DNA from: Klenkia terrae
Lineage (GTDB): Bacteria; Actinomycetota; Actinomycetes; Mycobacteriales; Geodermatophilaceae
Assembly (NCBI RefSeq): GCF_900491935.1
Contig: NZ_UEXK01000004.1
Coordinates: 636,358-669,275, forward strand
DNA length: 32,918 bases
Direction of reading: 5' to 3'
Positions 1 through 9,192 of the stretch are shown here, piece after piece (position 1 is the stretch's first letter; every line of letters starts with the position of its first letter). Both the position numbers and the translations under genes were made by a program. The notes beneath the pieces are model-generated. The model saw only the letters and a program-made list of their open reading frames with translations. It did not search any database and had not been told where the DNA came from.

Positions 1-90
1 GCTGCTGGCCGGCTCCGGGCCGCCGCTGCCGCAGCCGGCCAGCAGCAGTGCGGTCAGCGCCAGCACCGCGCCCCGTCGTCGTCCCCGCAC
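1..90 (-). CDS. N-terminus of a lipoprotein (cut by window edge)
   Basis: Read leftward from a GTG at 88-90, the first 30 codons encode an Arg-rich n-region, a hydrophobic Ala/Leu/Thr core and a lipobox LLAGC with the lipidated Cys at about residue 20. A Gly/Ser/Pro/Glu-rich segment follows, typical of the linker of a surface lipoprotein. GAGGA lies only a few bases before this GTG, and a second in-frame GTG at 100-102 is a possible alternative start. The body of the protein is outside the window, so the function cannot be named. It is divergent from the HTH/Clp-N operon that begins at 219. Confidence 0.6.
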   Translation of the reverse strand, partial: MRGRRRGAVLALTALLLAGCGSGGPEPASS

Positions 91-171
91 CGTTCCTCGC
101 ACGCCACACGCTCCCACGGGCCCGGTCGTCCCCCTCCCCCATCGGCAGTGCCTGGCCGAGGCCCCACCGCC

Positions 172-218
172 GTCAACCTGGGTTGACACCTCCACCCCGT
201 CAACCTACGTTGACGCAC
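172..218 (+). promoter_or_regulatory. Promoter embedded in two perfect palindromic operators
   Basis: Two inverted repeats, GTCAAC-N4-GTTGAC, occupy 172-187 and 199-214, 27 bp apart centre to centre. The right arm of the first contributes a consensus -35 (TTGACA, 183-188). Exactly 17 bp later the second palindrome contributes a -10-like TACGTT (206-211). This places the transcription start at or next to the ATG at 219, so the mRNA is probably leaderless. The layout suggests that a dimeric repressor covers both promoter elements. The adjacent HTH protein is the obvious candidate, which would make the operon autoregulated. Confidence 0.75.
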
Positions 219-443
219 ATGGCCTCCCCCACCGACGCCGTCGCCACCGCGGCCGCCGCCGACGACCCGGCCACCGGGCTGCGCGGGGTGCGTGCGCTGC
301 GCGAGCTCGCCGACCGCCTCGAGGTCCTCCAGGTCCGGGCCGCGCGGGACCGCGGGTGGTCCTGGCAGGAGGTCGCCGAGGCGCTGGGCGTCAGCCGGCA
401 GGCCGTCCACAAGAAGCACGCCCGCTCCCGGAAGGAGACCTGA
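219..443 (+). CDS. Small helix-turn-helix transcriptional regulator
   Basis: A 74-aa protein. The first about 25 residues are an Ala/Thr/Asp-rich tail. Residues about 26-45 form a helix (ELADRLEVLQVRAARDRG), and residues about 46-70 form a clear helix-turn-helix with the WSWQEVAEALGVSRQAVHKK pattern. The ATG at 219 is preferred over longer in-frame starts, because the region upstream is the operator-promoter and the predicted transcription start coincides with this ATG. The stop is one base before the GTG of the Clp-N gene, so the two are one translationally linked operon. It is likely a local autorepressor, perhaps responding to protein stress through its partner. That role is inferred. Confidence 0.85.
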   Translation: MASPTDAVATAAAADDPATGLRGVRALRELADRLEVLQVRAARDRGWSWQEVAEALGVSRQAVHKKHARSRKET

Positions 444-444
444 G

Positions 445-951
445 GTGTTCGAATGCTTCACCGACGAGGCCCGCGCGGTCGTCGTCCGGGCCCAGGACGT
501 CGCCCGCGCGGCCGGTGCCGACCGGATCGAGCCCGTCCACCTGCTGCTGTCCGCCGCCGCCGGCACCGGCCCGGGTGCCGGCGCCCTGCGCGCCGCCGGG
601 CTGGACGCCGACCGCGCCGCCGCGTCGGCCGCCGCGGCCGAGGCCACCCTGCTCGCCGGGCTCGGGGTCGACCTGGACCTGGTCCGCGAGCGCGCCGAGC
701 AGAGCTTCGGGTCCGGCGCGCTGGACACCCGGTCCCGCACCGGCCGCCTGCGGTTCTCCGGAGCGGCCAAGCGCGTGCTGCACGAGGCGTTGCGCGCCGA
801 GGTGGCGGTGGGCAGCCGCCGGCTGGACGACGCGTCGGTGCTGCTGGGCGTGCTCGCCGTCCGGGACGCCGTGGTGGCCGCCGTGCTGCGCGACCAGGAC
901 GTCGAGCCGCTGGACCTCCGCCGCCGGCTGACCACCCGCGGGGCGGCCTGA
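445..951 (+). CDS. Clp N-terminal (Clp R) domain protein without ATPase
   Basis: A 168-aa protein starting with GTG at 445, seven bases after AAGGAG (432-437). It contains two Clp_N repeats of the ClpA/ClpC N-domain type. The first begins FTDEARAVVVRAQDVAR, with EPVHLLL following (residues about 5-40). The second begins FSGAAKRVLHEALRAEVAVG, with DDASVLLGVL (residues about 105-145). No Walker motifs follow, so this is a free-standing N-domain and not a Clp ATPase. In ClpC such domains bind adaptors and substrates. A stand-alone copy could be an adaptor, an adaptor sink, or a sensor for the HTH regulator upstream, whose gene ends two bases earlier. The family assignment is secure and the role is inferred. 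Confidence 0.85.
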   Translation: MFECFTDEARAVVVRAQDVARAAGADRIEPVHLLLSAAAGTGPGAGALRAAGLDADRAAASAAAAEATLLAGLGVDLDLVRERAEQSFGSGALDTRSRTGRLRFSGAAKRVLHEALRAEVAVGSRRLDDASVLLGVLAVRDAVVAAVLRDQDVEPLDLRRRLTTRGAA

Positions 952-953
952 GC

Positions 954-1526
954 TCAGCCCCGCGCCGGCGGCGTCCACACCAGGCTGCCGGCGGCGACGA
1001 CCAGCACGACGTTGATCGCGACCGCGGGGACGGCGAGGTCGGCGATGTGGGCCACCGGCCAGGCGACCGCGGCCAGCAGGACCAGCCCGCCCTGCCAGCG
1101 CCGGTCCAGGCGCAGCAGCGCCGCGGCGACCAGCGCCAGGCACAGCGGGAAGACCAGGCCCAGCGGCTTGATCAGCCCGGCCGCGCCCGGCTGGTCCACC
1201 AGCGGGGTGTCGCCCAGCGACCCGTGGATCGCCTCGAAGCCGTAGGCCACGTTCCCGGCCATGCCGACCAGGCCGGCGAGCACCAGCGCGGCGGCCAGCC
1301 GGGAGCGGGCCGGCAGCCAGCCCGCCACGCGCAGCGCGACCCACCCGTAGGCGATCGCGCCGAGCACGTGCAGCACCCCGCCGGCCGGGTCGGACCAGCC
1401 GCGGACGGCGTAGGTGGCGTCGGCGGCCAGCGACAGCAGCGGTCCGGCGAGCAGGGACGCGGTGAGCAGCCGGTCGGTCGGCGAGGCCGGGACGACGGCG
1501 TGGGCGGACGGTGCGGTGGTGGTCAC
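954..1526 (-). CDS. Multi-pass integral membrane protein, unknown function
   Basis: A 190-aa protein starting with GTG at 1526, with AGGAG five bases upstream. After a short polar N-terminus it has about six hydrophobic segments: LLTASLLAGPLLSLAADA, VLHVLGAIAYGWVALRVAG, LAAALVLAGLVGMAGNVA, LIKPLGLVFPLCLALVAAAL, GLVLLAAVAWPVAHIADLAV and AINVVLVVAAGSLVW. I recognise no catalytic motif or named family. It is transcribed divergently from the membrane-anchored LuxR-type regulator at 1674, with a perfect inverted repeat in between, so the two may form a regulator-target pair. Its stop lies three bases from the end of the convergent Clp-N gene. Confidence 0.7.
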   Translation of the reverse strand: MTTTAPSAHAVVPASPTDRLLTASLLAGPLLSLAADATYAVRGWSDPAGGVLHVLGAIAYGWVALRVAGWLPARSRLAAALVLAGLVGMAGNVAYGFEAIHGSLGDTPLVDQPGAAGLIKPLGLVFPLCLALVAAALLRLDRRWQGGLVLLAAVAWPVAHIADLAVPAVAINVVLVVAAGSLVWTPPARG

Positions 1527-1620
1527 GGGCACTCCTCGGTGCGGGCCCCGGGCGGGGCCGGACCCGGCGACCGTCGCCCGGCGCCGGACCGGGGCACCAC
1601 GGGGGCGACCCTGCGCCGCA

Positions 1621-1642
1621 GGTCCAGGGGAAACCCTGGACC
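1621..1642. promoter_or_regulatory. Perfect 9-bp inverted repeat in a divergent promoter region
   Basis: GGTCCAGGG-GAAA-CCCTGGACC lies in the 147-bp gap between the divergent membrane protein (start 1526) and the LuxR-type regulator (start 1674), 31 bp before the regulator GTG. The symmetry and position suit an operator for a dimeric regulator acting on both genes. It could also act as a leader hairpin. No clear -35/-10 pair was recognised around it. Confidence 0.45.
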
Positions 1643-1673
1643 GCAGCGGGCCCTCCCGTGCCAGGCTCACCCG

Positions 1674-3041
1674 GTGCGCACCCGGCCGCGGTGGACCCCG
1701 GCGCGCGGTGTCGTGCCCGCGGCGGCGCTGGCCCTCGTCGTCGTCCTGGTGACCGTGGGCCTGGCCCGCGGGCTGTGGTTGGACAACCTGCACAACGGGG
1801 TGCTGGCCCTGGCCTGCACGGCGGTCGGCGGGTACGTGCTGCACCAGCGGCCCGGCCACCGCCAGGGCCGGCTGTTCCTGGCCACCGGGGTCGCCGAGGC
1901 GGTGCTCTTCCTGGGCCGGCAGGTCGGGCACGCCCCGGGCGGTCCGGGCAGCGCCTGGTGGGGCTGGCTGGGCGTCTGGCCGGTCGCGGTCGTGCTGGCC
2001 CTGACCACCCTGGCGGTGCTGTGCTTCCCCGACGGCCGGCTGCCCTCCCCGCGGTGGCGACCGGTGGCCGGACTCGTCGTGGCCGTCGCCGGGGGGTGCG
2101 CCGTGCTGTCCGCGCTGTGGCCGGTGGAGTACTCCTCGGTGGACGTCCTCACGGCGCACCCCGTCGCGGACGCGGCGCCGCCGGTGGTCCAGGCGGTCTG
2201 GTCGGCCCTGGCCCACCCGAGCTACGTCGTCTCCCAGGTGCTGTGGGTGGTCGCGGTCGCCGCCCGCTGGCGCACGGCGTCCCCGGGCACCCGCCGCCAG
2301 CTCGGCTGGCTGCTGCTCGCGGTGCTGCCGGCGGGCGTCGCGCTCCTGGTGGGGCTGGTCGGCTGGGGCTCACCGCGGGCCGGCGTGCTGGCCGCCGCGC
2401 TGGTGCCGGTCGCCGCCGGGCTGGCCGTCGTGCACGGCCAGCACGCCGGGGCACGTGCCGCGCTCAGCTGGCTCTCCCGGGCCCGGAGGCCCGGCGGCGA
2501 CCTGGCCGGTGAGCTGACCAAGGCCACGGGGACCGCGCTGGACGCCGCCCGGGTCGTGCTGTGGTCCGGGGCCGACACCCTGCTCGCGGTCGGCGTCTGG
2601 CCCGACCCGGACGCCGACCTCGCTCCCACCACCCCGGCCGCGGTGCACGCCATCGGCGAGACCCGCGACCTGGTCAGCGGTGGTGTCCGGGTCGGGGTGC
2701 TCGCCGTCGAGCCGGGCGACGACCCGCTGTCGCTGGCCCAGCAGCGGCTGCTGGACGACCTGGCGGCGCAGGCCACCCTGGTCGTCGAGCACCTGGGCCT
2801 GGCCGCTGCGGTCCGGCACCGACCGGCCACCCGCCCGGTGCCGGAGCTGACGCCGCGGGAGCGCGACGTCCTGGCGCTGATGGCGCGCGGGTTGTCCAAC
2901 ACGGCCATCGCCGCGGAGCTGCACCTGAGCGTGAAGACCGTCGAGCCCGTGGTCAGCACCGTGTTCGGCAAGCTGGGCCTGCAGCCCGACACCCGGGACA
3001 ACCGCCGGGTGCTGGCGGTGCTGGCCTACCTGGAGCGCTGA
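1674..3041 (+). CDS. Membrane-anchored LuxR-type transcriptional regulator
   Basis: A 455-aa protein. The N-terminal about 270 residues contain about eight hydrophobic segments, the first at about residues 13-32 and one Trp-rich segment (WWGWLGVWPVAVVLAL). A soluble linker with weak GAF-like character follows at about 275-385. A C-terminal LuxR/GerE helix-turn-helix sits at about 393-450 (ELTPRERDVLALMARGLSN, then FGKLGL). The recognition-helix segment reads VKTVEPVVSTVFGKLGL, whereas the family usually has VEKHVSNIFGKLGL. The Lys-His pair is therefore replaced by Pro-Val, which could alter DNA contacts. The GTG at 1674 is chosen because the membrane domain begins directly after it. Architecturally this is a one-component membrane sensor-regulator. 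Its signal is unknown. Confidence 0.75.
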   Translation: MRTRPRWTPARGVVPAAALALVVVLVTVGLARGLWLDNLHNGVLALACTAVGGYVLHQRPGHRQGRLFLATGVAEAVLFLGRQVGHAPGGPGSAWWGWLGVWPVAVVLALTTLAVLCFPDGRLPSPRWRPVAGLVVAVAGGCAVLSALWPVEYSSVDVLTAHPVADAAPPVVQAVWSALAHPSYVVSQVLWVVAVAARWRTASPGTRRQLGWLLLAVLPAGVALLVGLVGWGSPRAGVLAAALVPVAAGLAVVHGQHAGARAALSWLSRARRPGGDLAGELTKATGTALDAARVVLWSGADTLLAVGVWPDPDADLAPTTPAAVHAIGETRDLVSGGVRVGVLAVEPGDDPLSLAQQRLLDDLAAQATLVVEHLGLAAAVRHRPATRPVPELTPRERDVLALMARGLSNTAIAAELHLSVKTVEPVVSTVFGKLGLQPDTRDNRRVLAVLAYLER

Positions 3042-3043
3042 GC

Positions 3044-3430
3044 TCAGTCCACGGGCGGCGGGTCGGGCACCGGCCCGAACGGCGTGCCCACCAGCTCCTT
3101 GCGGATCTGCAGCAGGTACAGCCAGACCAGCAGGAAGACGCCGCCGACGAACCACATGGCGTTGGAGTAGAAGCCGGTCAGCAGCAGCGGGACCTGCAGC
3201 ACGGTGCCGATCAGCAGCCCGCGCGGCCGGCGCTGGATGCCGCTGGACAGGATCAGCAGGACGGCGAGCACCAGCAGCACGGTCAGCCGGACCCACCCGA
3301 GCCCGTCGGACTGCACGATGCCCCGCGGCACGAAGAGCACCGCGATGCCCTCCAGCAGCAACGTCGCCGCGGCCGCCCCGGACAGCGCCTTGGCCGCCCG
3401 CGCCGGGTCGGCCGCCCTGGGCTGGCTCAC
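3044..3430 (-). CDS. DUF4233 membrane protein linked to folC
   Basis: A 128-aa protein with about four transmembrane segments (KALSGAAAATLLLEGIAVLF, WVRLTVLLVLAVLLIL, LLIGTVLQVPLLLTGFY and MWFVGGVFLLVWLYLL) and a Pro-rich C-terminal end (PFGPVPDPPPVD). It matches the DUF4233 family found directly after folC in actinobacteria. Its GTG start overlaps the folC stop codon in the sequence GTGA, so the two genes are translationally coupled. The biochemical function is unknown, and the conserved linkage is the main clue. It ends three bases from the convergent LuxR-type gene. Confidence 0.85.
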   Translation of the reverse strand: MSQPRAADPARAAKALSGAAAATLLLEGIAVLFVPRGIVQSDGLGWVRLTVLLVLAVLLILSSGIQRRPRGLLIGTVLQVPLLLTGFYSNAMWFVGGVFLLVWLYLLQIRKELVGTPFGPVPDPPPVD

Positions 3431-4809
3431 TTCCGCTTGCCGCCCATCAGGGTGCGGGCCTCCCCGGCGGTGATCACGCTGCCGGTCACCAGCACCCCGG
3501 ACCCGCCCAGGGCGTGGTCGGTGCCGGCCTCGGCCAGCTCGATCGCCGACTCCAGCGCGTCGACCAGCCGCGGGTGCACGCTGACCCGGTCGGCGCCGAA
3601 GACGTCGACGGCCAGCGCACCCAGCTCGTCGGCCGGCATCGCCCGCGCCGAGCTGTTCTGGGTCACGACCAGCTCGGCGCACAGCGGCTCGAGCTCGGCG
3701 AGCATCCCGGTGACGTCCTTGCCGGCGACGCACCCCACGACGCCCACCAGCCGGGTGAAGTCGAAGGACTCCCGCACCGCCGCGACGGTGGCGGCCATCC
3801 CGGCGGGGTTGTGCGCGGCGTCGACCAGCACCGACGGCGAGGTGCGCACCCGCTCCAGCCGGCCCGGCGAGCGGACGGCGGCGAACGCGGCGCGGACCAC
3901 CTCGGGGTCCACCGGCCCGCTGGCCGACCCGGCCCCGAGGAACGCCTCGACCGCGGCCAGCGCCACGGCGGCGTTCTGCGCCTGGTGCGCGCCGAACAGC
4001 GGCAGGTAGACCTCGGGGTACTCCCCGCCCAGGCCCTGGATGCGGATCTGCTGGCCCCCGACGGCGACCGTGCGCTCCAGCAGGCCGAACTCGGTGCCCT
4101 CCCGGGCCACGGTGGCGTCGACCTCGACCGCGCGGCGGACGAGGGCCTCCAGCGCACCGGCGGGCTGGTGGGCGAGGACGGCGACCACGTCGGGACCCGG
4201 GACGCCGTCCTCGGTCGGCGGTGCGGCCTTGATGATCCCGGCCTTCTCGGTCGCGATGGTCGCGACGTCGGGCCCGAGGTACTCGGCGTGGTCCATCGAG
4301 ACCGGGGTGACCACCGCGACCCGGGCGTCGGCCACGTTCGTCGCGTCCCAGGTGCCGCCCATGCCGACCTCGACGACGGCGACGTCGACCGGGGTCTCGG
4401 CGAAGGCTGCGTAGGCCATCGCCACCATGACCTCGAAGAAGGACATCGGGACGTCGGAGGAGCCGTCGACCATCTGCACGTAGGGCGCGATGTCGTCGTA
4501 GACCTCGACGAACCGGTCGGGGCGGATCGGCCGGCCGTCGACGACGATCCGCTCGCTCATCGACTCCAGGTGCGGGCTGGTGAACCGGCCGACCCGCAGC
4601 CCGAAGCCGCGCAGCAGCTCGTCGATCATCCGCGCGGTCGAGGTCTTGCCGTTGGTGCCCGTCACCTGGACGACGGGGAAGGCGCGGTGCGGGGAGCCCA
4701 GCAGGTCGACCAGCGCGGAGATGCGGGTCAGGCTGGGCTCGAGCCGGCTCTCGGGCCAACGGGCCAGCAGGGCGGCCTCGACCCGGGCGACGTCCGAGGG
4801 GGTGCTCAC
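3427..4809 (-). CDS. folC: Bifunctional dihydrofolate synthase / folylpolyglutamate synthase
   Basis: A 460-aa Mur-ligase-superfamily enzyme that adds glutamate to dihydropteroate and to folates in the cytosol, using ATP. The P-loop is VTGTNGKTST (residues about 49-58). It is followed by the folate-loop motif RFTSPHLESMSERI, by MSFFEVMVAMAYAAFAE, by VVEVGMGGTWDATN, and by the VTPVSMDHAEYLG and IATEKAGIIK blocks. A C-terminal domain carries VLVDAAHNPAGM. Length is normal for the family. The GTG at 4809 gives the standard N-terminus, though it has only a close-set GCGGA before it. It is divergent from valS across 42 bp. On the opposite strands the -10-like sequences TAGGAA (4836-4841, minus) and TAGGAT (4840-4845, plus) overlap, so the two promoters may compete. 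Confidence 0.93.
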   Translation of the reverse strand: MSTPSDVARVEAALLARWPESRLEPSLTRISALVDLLGSPHRAFPVVQVTGTNGKTSTARMIDELLRGFGLRVGRFTSPHLESMSERIVVDGRPIRPDRFVEVYDDIAPYVQMVDGSSDVPMSFFEVMVAMAYAAFAETPVDVAVVEVGMGGTWDATNVADARVAVVTPVSMDHAEYLGPDVATIATEKAGIIKAAPPTEDGVPGPDVVAVLAHQPAGALEALVRRAVEVDATVAREGTEFGLLERTVAVGGQQIRIQGLGGEYPEVYLPLFGAHQAQNAAVALAAVEAFLGAGSASGPVDPEVVRAAFAAVRSPGRLERVRTSPSVLVDAAHNPAGMAATVAAVRESFDFTRLVGVVGCVAGKDVTGMLAELEPLCAELVVTQNSSARAMPADELGALAVDVFGADRVSVHPRLVDALESAIELAEAGTDHALGGSGVLVTGSVITAGEARTLMGGKRK

Positions 4810-4839
4810 TCCGCCCAGGATGCCAGTCGCGGCGCTTCC

Positions 4840-4851
4840 TAGGATGGGCGC
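4840..4851 (+). promoter_or_regulatory. -10 element of valS, probably leaderless
   Basis: TAGGAT at 4840-4845 fits the actinobacterial -10 pattern TANNNT and ends six bases before the valS ATG at 4852. Transcription would then start at or next to the initiation codon. No Shine-Dalgarno sequence is present in the six bases between them, and no good -35 hexamer is visible. Confidence 0.5.
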
Positions 4852-7422
4852 ATGTCCACAGACGTCACCGCCCCGGGCACCGTGCCCGACAAGCCCACCC
4901 TCGACGGCCTGGAGGCCAAGTGGGTAGCCGCCTGGGCGCAGGACGACGTCTACGGCTTCGACCGGGCCGCCGCGCTGGCCGCGCCGCGCTCGCAGACCTA
5001 CGCCATCGACACTCCGCCGCCCACCGCCAGCGGCTCGCTGCACGTCGGGCACGTGTTCAGCTACACGCACACCGACATCGTGGCCCGCTACCACCGGATG
5101 ACCGGCAAGCACGTGTTCTACCCGATGGGCTGGGACGACAACGGCCTGCCGACCGAGCGCCGGGTGCAGAACTACTACGGCGTGCGCTGCGACCCCTCGC
5201 TGCCCTACGACGCCTCGTTCACCCCGCCGGAGAAGCCGGGCAAGGACCAGCTGCCGATCAGCCGGCGCAACTTCGTCGAGCTGTGCGAGCGGCTGACCGC
5301 CGTCGACGAGGCGGAGTTCGAGAAGCTCTGGCGCCAGGTCGGCCTGTCGGTCGACTGGTCCAACGTCTACCGCACGATCTCCGAGACCTCCCGGGCCACC
5401 GCGCAGCGCGCCTTCCTGCACAACCTGGCCCGCGGCGAGGCCTACGCGCAGGAGGCGCCGACCCTCTGGGACGTCACCTTCCGCACCGCCGTCGCCCAGG
5501 CCGAGCTGGAGGACCGCGAGCGGCCCGGCGCCTACCACCGGGTGGCCTTCGCCGGCCCGGCCGGACCGGTGCACATCGAGACGACCCGCCCCGAGCTGCT
5601 GCCGGCCTGCGTGGCGCTGGTCGCCCACCCCGACGACGAGCGCTACCAGCCGCTGTTCGGGCAGACCGTGCGCACGCCGCTGTTCGGCGTGGAGGTGCCG
5701 GTGGTCGCCCACCGCCTGGCCGAGAAGGACAAGGGCTCGGGCATCGCCATGATCTGCACCTTCGGCGACCTGACCGACGTCATCTGGTGGCGGGAGCTGC
5801 AGCTGCCGACCCGGGCGGTCATCGGCTGGGACGGCCGGCTGCTGCCCGACGCCCCCGACGGCGTCCCCGCCGAGGTGTACGCCGAGCTGGCCGGCAAGAC
5901 CGTGTTCAGCGCTCAGCAGCGGATCGTGGAGCTGCTGCGGGAGTCCGGCGACCTCGAGGGCGACCCGCGGCCCATCACGCACCAGGTGAAGTTCTTCGAG
6001 AAGGGCGAGCGCCCGCTGGAGATCGTCACCACCCGCCAGTGGTACATCCGCAACGGCGGACGGGACGCCGACCTGCGCACCGCGCTGGTGGCCCGCGGCA
6101 AGGAGATCCAGTGGATCCCCGAGCACATGCGGCACCGCTACGAGAACTGGGTCGAGGGGCTCAACGGCGACTGGCTGGTCAGCCGGCAGCGCTTCTTCGG
6201 CGTCCCGTTCCCGGTCTGGTATCCCCTCGACGAGGCCGGCGAGCCGGTCTACGAGCAGCCCCTGCTGGCCCCCGAGGAGTCCCTGCCGGTCGACCCGTCC
6301 TCCGACCTGCCCGCCGGGTACACCGAGGACCAGCGCGGCGTCCCGGGCGGCTTCATGGCCGACCCCGACGTGATGGACACCTGGGCGACGTCGTCGCTGT
6401 CGCCGCAGGTGGCCTCGGGCTGGGACACCGACCCGGAGCTGTTCGCGCACGTCTTCCCGATGGACCTGCGCCCGCAGGCGCACGACATCATCCGGACCTG
6501 GCTGTTCTCCACCGTGGTGCGCGCGCACTACGAGCAGGGCCAGGTGCCGTGGACGCACGCCGCCATCTCCGGCTTCGTGGTCGACCCCGACCGCAAGAAG
6601 ATGAGCAAGTCCAAGGGCAACGCCACGACGCCGATCGACGTGCTGGAGAAGTACGGCACCGACGCCGTGCGCTGGCGGGCCGCCGGCGCCCGCCCCGGCG
6701 CGGACTCCCCCTTCGACGAGGTGCAGATGAAGGTCGGCCGCCGGCTGGCCATCAAGCTGCTCAACGTGGGCAAGTTCGTGCTCGGCAGCCTGGGCGCCAC
6801 CGCCGACCTGGTGGGCGCCGAGGTCTCCGAGCCGGTCGACGCCGCCCTGCTGGCCCGGCTGCGCGGGGTGGTCACCGAGGCCACCGCGGCGATGGAGGCC
6901 TACAACTACACCCGGGCGCTGGAGGTCACCGAGACCTTCTTCTGGCAGTTCTGCGACGACCACGTCGAGCTGGTGAAGACCCGCGCCTACGGCGAGGACG
7001 GCGGCCCGGTCGAGGGTGCGACGTCGGCCAAGGCCGGCCTGGCGACCGCGCTGTCGGTGCTCAACCGCCTGCTGGCGCCGGTGCTGCCCTTCGCCACCGA
7101 GGAGGTCTGGTCCTGGTGGCAGACCGGGTCGGTGCACCGCGCCGCCTGGCCGACCGTCGAGGAGCTGCCGACCGGCGGCGACCCGGCCCTGGTGGGTGTC
7201 GCGGCCGAGGCGCTGGCCGCGATCCGCAAGGCCAAGAGCGAGGCCAAGGTGTCGATGCGGGCGCCCGTCGAGTCCGCGGTGGTGCACGCCCCGGCCACCG
7301 AGGTCGCCCTGGTCGAGGCCGTGCGCCGCGACCTGGTCGCCGCCGGGATCATCACGACGCTGACCGTCGAGCCCGGCCAGGGCCCGCTCACCGTCGACGT
7401 CGTCCTCGCCCCGACCGAGTAG
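4852..7422 (+). CDS. valS: Valine--tRNA ligase
   Basis: An 856-aa class Ia synthetase that charges tRNA-Val with valine. The signature HIGH is present as HVGH at residues 64-67 ([21 protein letters not shown]), and KMSKS is at 583-587. The CP1 editing domain lies between them (residues about 185-400), and the anticodon-binding domain follows at about 620-800. The C-terminal end ([21 protein letters not shown]) shows no charged coiled coil of the kind that terminates many bacterial ValS proteins. This fits the shorter alternative ValS form seen in some actinobacteria. In Mycobacterium valS, folC and DUF4233 lie in the same direction as clpX-clpP, whereas here valS points the other way, divergent from folC and convergent with clpX. 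Confidence 0.95.
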   Translation: MSTDVTAPGTVPDKPTLDGLEAKWVAAWAQDDVYGFDRAAALAAPRSQTYAIDTPPPTASGSLHVGHVFSYTHTDIVARYHRMTGKHVFYPMGWDDNGLPTERRVQNYYGVRCDPSLPYDASFTPPEKPGKDQLPISRRNFVELCERLTAVDEAEFEKLWRQVGLSVDWSNVYRTISETSRATAQRAFLHNLARGEAYAQEAPTLWDVTFRTAVAQAELEDRERPGAYHRVAFAGPAGPVHIETTRPELLPACVALVAHPDDERYQPLFGQTVRTPLFGVEVPVVAHRLAEKDKGSGIAMICTFGDLTDVIWWRELQLPTRAVIGWDGRLLPDAPDGVPAEVYAELAGKTVFSAQQRIVELLRESGDLEGDPRPITHQVKFFEKGERPLEIVTTRQWYIRNGGRDADLRTALVARGKEIQWIPEHMRHRYENWVEGLNGDWLVSRQRFFGVPFPVWYPLDEAGEPVYEQPLLAPEESLPVDPSSDLPAGYTEDQRGVPGGFMADPDVMDTWATSSLSPQVASGWDTDPELFAHVFPMDLRPQAHDIIRTWLFSTVVRAHYEQGQVPWTHAAISGFVVDPDRKKMSKSKGNATTPIDVLEKYGTDAVRWRAAGARPGADSPFDEVQMKVGRRLAIKLLNVGKFVLGSLGATADLVGAEVSEPVDAALLARLRGVVTEATAAMEAYNYTRALEVTETFFWQFCDDHVELVKTRAYGEDGGPVEGATSAKAGLATALSVLNRLLAPVLPFATEEVWSWWQTGSVHRAAWPTVEELPTGGDPALVGVAAEALAAIRKAKSEAKVSMRAPVESAVVHAPATEVALVEAVRRDLVAAGIITTLTVEPGQGPLTVDVVLAPTE

Positions 7423-7434
7423 GCGCACGGACCC

Positions 7435-7502
7435 CAGACCCACGCCGTTCAGGGATCCTCCCGGCCCGCAGGGGCACAGGATGCCTGGACGGCGTGGGTC
7501 TG
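7435..7502. repeat. Long imperfect hairpin between valS and clpX
   Basis: Perfect 14-nt arms (7435-7448 and 7489-7502) are followed inward by a T:G wobble pair. Nine further positions (7450-7458 against 7479-7487) pair with one mismatch. The stem is thus about 24 bp around a GC-rich loop of 20 nt. It starts 12 bases after the valS stop and lies upstream of a second, shorter hairpin. It may be a terminator for valS, but the stem is unusually long and lacks a T-tract. A dispersed palindromic (REP-like) unit is the main alternative. Confidence 0.6.
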
Positions 7503-7530
7503 ACCCAGCCCAGCAGGACCACAGCTCGCA

Positions 7531-7564
7531 AGAGGCCCGGAACCCACCTGGGTTCCGGGCCTCT
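7531..7564. terminator. Perfect 16-bp hairpin, bidirectional terminator
   Basis: Arms 7531-7546 and 7549-7564 are exactly complementary (AGAGGCCCGGAACCCA) around a two-base centre. It sits in the convergent gap between valS and clpX, 17 bp from the clpX stop codon, so it can serve both genes. There is no U-tract, which is common for high-GC actinobacterial terminators. Confidence 0.75.
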
Positions 7565-7581
7565 CGGGTGTTAGCTGCGGG

Positions 7582-8856
<1,275 letters not shown>

Positions 8857-9192
8857 CTGGCTGACCTCCGTGTCACAGCGGGCCTGCTGGGAAGAGCAGG
8901 TCCCTCGATCATCTGTCCTGATCACCCCGCCGGCGGCGGGCCTCGTGCACGACCCGGCGGGTACCGGGGATCAGGCGTTCGCCGACCGTACCGGCCACCA
9001 CCGACGTTCCCGGGCAGTGACGCACCCGGGTGGCGGCTGTCGTCCTCCCCCGACTCACACGAGCCCCGGGTGCCCCCTCGGGCTCCCTGCGACCGTGCGG
9101 CTCCGGGGCCCCAGACGGGGTCCCGGAGCCCACGCGCCGGGGGTCCTGCGCCCGCCCCGGCAGTGCCGGGACGGGGTCGTGCGGTGGAGCGG
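8857..9192. other. 336-bp intergenic region between clpP2 and clpX
   Basis: No convincing gene is present. The region holds two hairpins on the clpP2 side: a small one at 9156-9170 (CCCGGC-AGT-GCCGGG), about 22 bp past the clpP2 stop, and a strong one at 9099-9130. The clpX promoter should lie in the clpX-proximal part, but no confident -35/-10 pair was found. A TTCGCCGACCG stretch near 8977 resembles half of a ClgR box only. Confidence 0.6.
9099..9130 (-). terminator. 14-bp stem-loop downstream of clpP2
   Basis: GGCTCCGGGGCCCC pairs with GGGGTCCCGGAGCC around an AGAC tetraloop, with all 14 positions paired including one G:T wobble. It lies 63 bp beyond the clpP2 stop, after a smaller hairpin at 9156-9170. 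It probably ends the clpP1-clpP2 transcript before clpX. There is no T-tract. Confidence 0.6.

Noticed and set aside
48-218. In-frame N-terminal extension of the 74-aa HTH protein
   Set aside because: It crosses the promoter and both operators, has no ribosome site and translates to Pro/Arg-rich low-complexity sequence.
3427-7443. Very long minus-strand frame opposite valS
   Set aside because: It is the antisense shadow of valS joined in frame to folC, and the true folC begins at the GTG at 4809.
8970-8995. ClgR box upstream of clpX
   Set aside because: Only the left half (TTCGCCGAC) matches. The right half reads CGTAC instead of RGCG.
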